From Bog-473 sp963744935 (GTDB lineage: Bacteria; Actinomycetota; Acidimicrobiia; Acidimicrobiales; RAAP-2), in the NCBI GenBank assembly GCA_963744935.1, contig CAVUVM010000001.1, forward strand, positions 1 to 64,000: DNA of 64,000 bases. Direction: 5' to 3'. The position numbers and the translations under genes are program-made. The notes below the pieces were generated by a model. It was not told the DNA's origin and did not search any database. It was given only the letters and a program-made list of their open reading frames with translations. The stretch's first letter is position 1. Each line of letters starts with the position of its first letter. This document shows, piece by piece, positions 58,870 to 64,000 of this stretch.

Positions 58870-59816
58870 CTAACAGGTGTGGGAGCGGGTGCCGACTCGT
58901 TTCAGACCCCCGATGACGGTCGTTTTGAAGAGCGTGGGCCGGCTCGTGATGGCCGGCGCAGTGATGTGAACCGGTGCGCCGAGGTCGGAAAGGTGCAACA
59001 TGACGATTATGACCTCGGGACCGATCTGTATCGACTTCACCTGGATGGCGGGAGGAGTCAAGTGTCGTAAGGACGACGGGAGCTTCTGGAGAGCTTTCTC
59101 TTCCTGCTTCAGCAGTTTCTCTTGCAGCGATTGCGGGAACTTCAGGTCGAGGTGAATGGCGGCCCTTGCCTGTACCAGCCGGCCTTGGGAGTCGATCCAA
59201 GTGACGTCGGTCTCCAGTAGTTCCCGGCATTGAGAGCCGCCTGCGCCGCGGCGCAGGTCGGGACGCGTGTGGTGACGAGATAGCGGGTTGTGGCCACGCC
59301 GCCGACGATGGCCGGTCCGAGATCTTCGACGCCCGTCACTGGCTCCCCACCGCCGATCGGACCGAGGGTGAAGGGGCCGAGCGCGTCGTCGAGCCCCAGC
59401 GGATCGCCCGCACTGGTCCCTCTGGCGGTCTTCGTCCAGGACCCGAAGTCGTTCTCGAACGACGACTTCCCGATATCGATCGTCTCGTCTACGTCGCGCA
59501 CCAAGGAGGTGTGCAGCGGTCCGCCGTCGGTACTCGAGGATTCGTAACTGCGCGACACCTCGGTGACCCTGATGCTCCCAGTGCGGAAGTCCACCACACC
59601 GCTCCCCGTCGTGGAGGACTGCTGGGCGGGAGTCGAGCTCGTGAGCGCGCTCACATACGTGATGCGCGCGGTCCCCGCGGCGTTCGTGGCCGCCAGCACG
59701 CCATCGACCCATTGTGTCGGCGTCTGACCCGGTGTCTGCACCTGACCGACCACGGCGCCGACGCAGACACCCACGAGGAGAGCAAGGAGCAGGGCCCAGG
59801 GGACGACCCGTGGCAT
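58870..59816 (-). CDS. Secreted LppX/LolA-like protein, copy 2 (frameshifted)
   Basis: About 315 aa once repaired, the same length as copy 1. Signal VVPWALLLALLVGVCVGAVV; conserved blocks TTGSGVVDFRTGSIRVTEVS, GGVATTRYLVTTRVPTC and, after the frame break, ETDVTWIDSQGRLVQARAAI. The break follows NAGNYW; adding one base to the GG at 59214-59215 (minus-strand TGGAG) restores the frame and ends at TAG 58870. CAGACT lies at -12 to -7 from ATG 59816. Probably a one-base consensus deletion. Confidence 0.7.
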
Positions 59817-59853
59817 CGCCGAAGTCTGCCCCGGACACGGGGGCGGCGCCCGG

Positions 59854-60792
59854 TCAGGCCGCGGTCAGCGTCGGCGCCAAGCCCTCGTGCCAGTCGGGGT
59901 AGCGCGGCACCCATGCGAGCTCCTTGCGGGCCCGCTGGTTGGAGACCGCGGGCTGGTCGCACATCAGGTAGGTCAGGAATTTGCCGGCGCCGATCCGGAC
60001 CAACGCCTCGGGCAGGTGGCGCGGCGACTTCGCCCCGAGCAGCTTCGCGGCGAGGGGCAACCACTCCGCGGCCGGCGCCGGCACGTCGTCGACGACGTTG
60101 AAGGTCCCGGTCGGTCCTTCGAGCGCGGCGACCGTTGCCGCCGCGGCGTCGTCGACGTGCACGAGCCCGAAGATCCCCCCTCCGTCACCGGGGATGGGCA
60201 GCATGCGCCGCCGCAGCATGGTGGCGTACATGCCGTCGCGCGCGAAGTAGGTGCCGGGCCCGTAGAAAGACCCATAGCGCAGCACGACGCCGTCGACGTC
60301 GGGGTCACCGAGCGTGGCCGACTCGAGCGTCGCCACCGGACCGATCAACTTGCCGATCTGGCCGCCGGCGTCCGTCCACAGTGGGTCGGACTCGGTGCGC
60401 ACGCCGGGACCGGGCCGGTAGGCGAACGAGATGCTCTGGGCCACGACGCGGCGCGCGCCGGCCGAGCGGGCCGCGGCCATCAGGGTGCCCGAGACCTCGG
60501 CGCGCATGCGGCAGGTGCGGTCGAAGCCGCGCTTGATCGCCAGCGGGTTGGTCGACTGTGGCAGGTTCGTCAACTGGTTGATGACGACCTCGGGTTGGGC
60601 CGCCTGCACGGCGCGGACCACGCGGTCGGGGTCGAAGGCGTCGCCGACCGCCGGGACGACGTTCGGCAGACCCAGGGCGGTGACCCGGCCTTCGCTGCGT
60701 GAAAAGACGGTGACCTCATGACCGGCCGCGACCAGCCGAGTGACGAGCGGACGCCCGATCGCCCCGGTCCCACCGGCCACGAAGATGCGCAT
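59854..60792 (-). CDS. NAD(P)-dependent epimerase/reductase
   Basis: A 312-aa extended SDR-like protein starting MRIFVAGGTGAIGRPLVTRL (GxxGxxG). Further SDR features: VVPAVGDAFDPDRVVRAVQA and VVINQLTNLPQSTNPLAIKR. The usual active-site YxxxK is replaced by SFAYRPGPGVRTESDPLW, so it belongs to an atypical group. GIFGLVHVDDAAAATVAALE and GTFNVVDDVPAPAAEWLPLA are typical of actinobacterial NAD-dependent epimerase-like proteins. Substrate unknown. TAGCCT lies at -12 to -7 from the ATG. Confidence 0.85.
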   Translation of the reverse strand: MRIFVAGGTGAIGRPLVTRLVAAGHEVTVFSRSEGRVTALGLPNVVPAVGDAFDPDRVVRAVQAAQPEVVINQLTNLPQSTNPLAIKRGFDRTCRMRAEVSGTLMAAARSAGARRVVAQSISFAYRPGPGVRTESDPLWTDAGGQIGKLIGPVATLESATLGDPDVDGVVLRYGSFYGPGTYFARDGMYATMLRRRMLPIPGDGGGIFGLVHVDDAAAATVAALEGPTGTFNVVDDVPAPAAEWLPLAAKLLGAKSPRHLPEALVRIGAGKFLTYLMCDQPAVSNQRARKELAWVPRYPDWHEGLAPTLTAA

Positions 60793-60798
60793 GGACCG

Positions 60799-60804
60799 AG
60801 GCTA
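60799..60804 (-). promoter_or_regulatory. -10 element (TAGCCT) of leaderless epimerase gene
   Basis: On the minus strand TAGCCT ends exactly six bases before the ATG at 60792; no Shine-Dalgarno. Confidence 0.55.
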
Positions 60805-60866
60805 GGCACGGCGACCTGGGCCCGGCCTGTCCCGGAGCGGGTCAGCGGCTTTGGCAGGATGGAGGG

Positions 60867-61739
60867 GTGACCGAGCACGACGGGTACCCCGGCGCTCCGC
60901 CGGGGTGGTACCCGGACCCGGCGGGCGGCCCGGGCCAGCGCTGGTGGGACGGCTATACCTGGACCGAGGCCACGGTGCTCCCGCAACACCCGCCCCCTCC
61001 GCCGTGGGCCGGTGCCGTGCCGCCTCAGGGTCCCCCGACCCAAACGGCCCCGTGGGCGGTGGCCACACAGCGTCTCTCCACCTACAACGCGACCGCACTG
61101 GTCGAGGCCGAACTGCGCATGCGCAACGTGGCGCGTGTCGCAGTGGCGCTGCCGGCCGCGTGCAGCATCGTCAACCTCGTCATCTGGCGGATCACTGCGA
61201 GCCGGTATCTCGCCGTCGGGCGCCAGTTCCGGCTGGACTACCAGGACGCCCAGCACAACATCACGCCACCGCCGTACCACGGACCAAGCGCCGTGACCCC
61301 CGCTGGGCTGCTCGTCAGTCTCGTGTCCGTGGTCGCGATCATCTTCGCTTTGATCTGGCAGCACCGTGCCGCCTCGGCGGGGCGGGCGCTCGGTCTCCCG
61401 GCCGGCCAGTCGCCGGCGTGGGGAGTGGGCTCGTGGTTCGTGCCCGTCGTCAACTTCTGGATCCCCTATCAGGCGGTGCGTGACTGCCTCCCACCCGGCG
61501 ATCCCCACCGGCAACGTGTATTGCAATGGTGGCTGGCGTGGCTCATGACGATCGGCGTGGGCATTGCGTTCGGGATCACCGCCCTGTTCTCGACCGGAGG
61601 CGCACTGGCGTTGGCCATCCCTGTCGCCGTAGCCGACCTCGCGATCATCGCGTGGGCGCCCGGCATCGTCGGCTCGATCGCGGCCGCGCACCATGACGCA
61701 ATGGAGCGCGAGGCGCGTGTCACGGGGGTGTTGCACTAA
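60867..61739 (+). CDS. DUF2510/DUF4328 membrane protein
   Basis: A 290-aa protein. The N-terminus has the actinobacterial DUF2510 motif (PGWYPDPAGGPGQRWWDGYT then WT), followed by a Pro-rich linker and four membrane helices with VVAIIFALIWQHRAASAGRA and SPAWGVGSWFVPVVNFWIPY, a pattern typical of DUF4328. No enzymatic motif; role unknown. GTG start at 60867 with CAGGAT exactly six bases upstream; the intervening GGAGGG could also act as a weak Shine-Dalgarno. Confidence 0.85.
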   Translation: MTEHDGYPGAPPGWYPDPAGGPGQRWWDGYTWTEATVLPQHPPPPPWAGAVPPQGPPTQTAPWAVATQRLSTYNATALVEAELRMRNVARVAVALPAACSIVNLVIWRITASRYLAVGRQFRLDYQDAQHNITPPPYHGPSAVTPAGLLVSLVSVVAIIFALIWQHRAASAGRALGLPAGQSPAWGVGSWFVPVVNFWIPYQAVRDCLPPGDPHRQRVLQWWLAWLMTIGVGIAFGITALFSTGGALALAIPVAVADLAIIAWAPGIVGSIAAAHHDAMEREARVTGVLH

Positions 61740-61896
61740 CCGCTACAGGCGTGGTCCAGTGCCTGGGTACCAGGGATTGTGCGTGTTGGATGCGAGTAAT
61801 GCGCGACGAAAGTGTTTTCAGTTTCTTAGCAAACATTCACTGTGACGTTTCACTCGTGTTGCCGTGCGTTTACTTCCCCTCGCTACGTTCGAAGAA
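61740..61896 (+). promoter_or_regulatory. pst promoter region
   Basis: This spacer is noticeably AT-richer than its surroundings (about 61790-61870). TACGTT at 61884-61889 ends seven bases before GTG 61897. Two TTCAC copies (61836 and 61849) lie 13 bases apart, loosely like Pho-regulon boxes, which normally repeat every 11 bases. Phosphate control is expected for pst genes, but these sites are only suggestive. Confidence 0.4.
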
Positions 61897-62757
61897 GTGG
61901 CTGACGGTAATTCCACCAGCACGCGTCACGATCCCGTTGTACCCGACGCACAGCCAGGTATCGACGAAGCCCTGAAATCACTCGACCCGGACGCGTCGCG
62001 CCCTGCGCACGTGATGCGCGCCATCAAGTTGAACCTCGGCTTCTCGGGGCGCATCGTCCTCAACGACGTCAACGTCGACCTCAAGCGGGGCTTCATCACC
62101 GCGCTCATCGGGCCGACGGGATCGGGGAAATCGACGTTCCTGCGCACCCTGAACCGGATGAACGACCGGGTCCCCGGCTTCGACCGGACCGGCGACGTCA
62201 CCCTCGACGACGAGAGCCTCTGGGCCCAGCACGTCGATCTGCTCACCCTGCGGCGCCGGGTCGGCATGCTCTTCCAGCGCCCGAACCCGTTCCCGATGTC
62301 CATCAAGGACAACGTCGTCGCCGGGGTCAAGGCCCACCGCATCGCCAAGGGGAAGCAACTCGACGTCGTCTGCGAACGGCGGTTGACCGAGGTCGGCCTG
62401 TGGGACGCGGTCAAGGACCGCCTGAGCGACTCGCCCTTCCGTCTCTCCGGAGGCCAGCAACAGCTGCTCTGCCTGGCCCGCGCTCTGGCTGTCGGCCCGG
62501 AAGTCCTGCTCCTCGACGAGCCCACCTCGGCCCTCGACCCGGTGACGACGGAGTCAATCGAGGCATTGCTCAAGACGCTGACCCCGGCGCTGACGCTGAT
62601 CGTCGTGACCCACAACCTCGGGCAGGCCATGCGGGTCTCACACGACACGATGTTCTTCTACCAAGGTCAGCTCATGGAGCACGGGGCGACCGACGATCTC
62701 TTCAATCACCCACAGCACTCCGACACGGAGCGTTATGTCACCGGGCGGATGGGGTAA
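61897..62757 (+). CDS. pstB: Phosphate ABC transporter ATP-binding protein
   Basis: ATPase of the high-affinity phosphate importer, 286 aa from GTG 61897 (the frame is open to GTG 61864). Walker A ALIGPTGSGKSTFLRTLNRM; PstB-specific Q-loop RRRVGMLFQRPNPFPMSIKD; ABC signature FRLSGGQQQLLCLARALAVG; Walker B EVLLLDEPTSALDPVTTESI; H-loop IVVTHNLGQAMRVS. It has ~38 residues before the core, longer than usual. It precedes pstS rather than following pstA as in most pst operons. Confidence 0.92.
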   Translation: MADGNSTSTRHDPVVPDAQPGIDEALKSLDPDASRPAHVMRAIKLNLGFSGRIVLNDVNVDLKRGFITALIGPTGSGKSTFLRTLNRMNDRVPGFDRTGDVTLDDESLWAQHVDLLTLRRRVGMLFQRPNPFPMSIKDNVVAGVKAHRIAKGKQLDVVCERRLTEVGLWDAVKDRLSDSPFRLSGGQQQLLCLARALAVGPEVLLLDEPTSALDPVTTESIEALLKTLTPALTLIVVTHNLGQAMRVSHDTMFFYQGQLMEHGATDDLFNHPQHSDTERYVTGRMG

Positions 62758-62789
62758 ACGCCCGGCACCGAGGGGCCACATGGCTCGGC

Positions 62790-62831
62790 GCGATCGGCGA
62801 TTCGCGATCCGCGATCGGCGATTTGCGATCT
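62790..62831. repeat. 21-bp tandem repeat between pstB and pstS
   Basis: Two adjacent 21-bp units (62790-62810, 62811-62831) match at 19 of 21 positions; each contains GCGATCGGCGATT, and a GCGAT pentamer recurs about six times across the array. It lies in the 129-bp pstB-pstS gap, upstream of the pstS Shine-Dalgarno. Confidence 0.85.
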
Positions 62832-62886
62832 GCGAAAGATCCCAAAGCAACACCCAAAGCAGAGCAACCACAGAAGGAGAAAACCT

Positions 62887-64000
62887 GTGAAGACATTGAT
62901 GCGCGCGGCATGGCTCACACGGGGAGCGGTCGTCGCCACGGTGGCAGCCCTCGCCTTGAGCTCCGCCGTCCTCGGCTCAGCCGCGTCAGCCGCCAGCGTC
63001 AAGCTGCCCAGCAGCGGCGTCGAAACCCCGTCGAGCGGCACCGTCACCGAGACCGGGAGCACCCTCTTGTATCCGCTGTTCAACCTGTGGGCCGGCGGGT
63101 ACAACACCAAGTACTCGAGCGTCACCATCCAGACGGCGGGTAGCGGGTCGGGTACGGGGATCTCCGAAGCGGAGAACGGTGCCATCGACATCGGTGCCTC
63201 CGATGCCTACCTGTCACCGAGTGTCGCTCAGTCCAACCCGGACTTGAAGAACATCCCGCTCGCGATTTCCGCGCAGATCGTCGCCTACAACGTGCCGGGC
63301 GTCACCGCGCACCTGAAGCTCACCGGCAAGGTGCTCTCGGCCATCTACCAAGGTCAGATCACGAAGTGGAACGCCACGCAGATCGCGAGCTTGAACCCGG
63401 GCGTCATGCTGCCCAGCACGCCGATCGTGACGCTGCACCGCTCCGACAGCAGCGGCGACACGTTCCTCTTCACCACGTACTTGTCGAAGACGGATTCGTC
63501 GGGGTGGGGCGCCAAGATCGGCTTCAACACCACCGTCCCGTGGCCGGCTGCGCCCGGTGCGCTCGGCGAGGACGGCAACTCGGGCATGGTCTCGGGCTGC
63601 AAGGCCACCGTGGGCTGCATCGCCTACGTCGGCATCAGCTATTTGACCCAGACGCTCCAGGCCGGCCTCGGCTACGCGCAGCTCCAGAACGCCAAGAAGC
63701 AGTACGAGCTGCCGACGGCACAGGCGATTGCGGCAGAGGCGGCTGCGTTCGTCAGCAAGACCCCGGCGAACGGCACCATCTCGCTGATCTACGGTCCGGC
63801 CAACGGCGGCTACCCGATCATCAACTACGAGTACGCCATCGTCTCGACCCACCAGCCGTCGTCCACGACGGCGAAGAACGTCCGCTCCGTCCTGGAGTGG
63901 GCGATCAACAAGAAGTACGGATCGAACACCTCGTACCTGTCCCAGGTCGACTTCCAGCCACTCCCCTCAAAGGTGCAGGCACAGTCGACCAAGCAAGTCC
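62887..64000 (+). CDS. pstS: Phosphate-binding protein PstS (5' part)
   Basis: Substrate-binding protein of the phosphate importer; the gene continues past the window. GTG 62887 follows AAGGAGA by 7 nt. Signal peptide with core AVVATVAALALSSAVLGSAA. Phosphate-pocket motifs: TETGSTLLYPLFNLWAGGYN, IQTAGSGSGTGISEAENGAI, IGASDAYLSP, VTLHRSDSSGDTFLFTTYLS, and GEDGNSGMVSGCKATVGCIA. No lipobox Cys at the expected place, so it may be released or held another way. The 3' end, and any pstC/pstA, lie outside the window. Confidence 0.95.
   Translation, partial: MKTLMRAAWLTRGAVVATVAALALSSAVLGSAASAASVKLPSSGVETPSSGTVTETGSTLLYPLFNLWAGGYNTKYSSVTIQTAGSGSGTGISEAENGAIDIGASDAYLSPSVAQSNPDLKNIPLAISAQIVAYNVPGVTAHLKLTGKVLSAIYQGQITKWNATQIASLNPGVMLPSTPIVTLHRSDSSGDTFLFTTYLSKTDSSGWGAKIGFNTTVPWPAAPGALGEDGNSGMVSGCKATVGCIAYVGISYLTQTLQAGLGYAQLQNAKKQYELPTAQAIAAEAAAFVSKTPANGTISLIYGPANGGYPIINYEYAIVSTHQPSSTTAKNVRSVLEWAINKKYGSNTSYLSQVDFQPLPSKVQAQSTKQV

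Noticed and set aside
61836..61853. TTCAC direct repeats upstream of pstB as a Pho box
   Set aside because: The 13-base spacing does not match the 11-base period of known Pho boxes, so it is recorded only as suggestive.

Overview
The window is a high-GC (clearly above 65%) chromosomal segment from an actinobacterium, most likely a member of the Acidimicrobiia or a close relative. The evidence is: the order tRNA-Thr / tRNA-Met / rpmG / tRNA-Trp / secE / nusG / rplK / rplA / rplJ / rplL / rpoB / rpoC; F420-type luciferase-like oxidoreductases; a MarP-type CvpA/serine-protease fusion; an MptB-like mannosyltransferase; a DUF2510 protein; and long Thr-rich linkers in a secreted protein. The class assignment is inference. 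Nothing looks like a phage, plasmid or insertion sequence; no transposase, integrase or CRISPR array was seen.

Layout. 1-10.3 kb (all minus strand): transcription/translation block with an rplL-rpoB attenuator-like hairpin and a probable L10 leader. 10.4-20.1 kb: acetyltransferase, GT-C mannosyltransferase, tRNA-Tyr, YajQ, GtrA, GH1 glucosidase, thioesterase, citrate synthase, a membrane-anchored hypothetical and a UDP-sulfoquinovose synthase-like enzyme. 20.6-30.8 kb: recC-recB-recD, overlapping by GTGA, with rmuC beside it. 31-35.5 kb: phoU, asd, recR, dnaX and the 4.5S SRP RNA. 35.5-42 kb: two universal stress proteins, two tRNA-Ser genes, a secreted GH18 protein followed by a hyperacidic one-pass membrane protein, tadA and a decayed orphan ORF. 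42-51 kb: metallo-beta-lactamase fold hydrolase, glucose-dehydrogenase-like enzyme, GH15, MarP protease, propeller lipoprotein, zinc-ribbon membrane protein, aldehyde dehydrogenase. 51-62 kb: secreted phosphoesterase, phosphotransferase, two LLM oxidoreductases, ChrA, two tandem paralogous secreted proteins, epimerase, DUF2510 protein. 62-64 kb: pstB followed by pstS, which runs off the window.

Three genome-wide signals stand out. (1) At several loci the 3' end of a gene, including its stop codon, is reiterated as a short tandem array just downstream (gltA, recD, the GH18 gene, the metallo-beta-lactamase gene, possibly phoU); other short arrays sit in promoter or N-terminal positions. (2) Many first-in-transcript genes have a -10 hexamer of the form NAnnnT exactly six bases before the start codon, indicating leaderless mRNAs, while operon-internal and several secreted-protein genes have Shine-Dalgarno sequences. 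(3) Nine genes, including essential rpoC and secE, are interrupted by single-base frameshifts, mostly in G/C runs; these are best read as consensus errors, and the annotations below give the restored genes.
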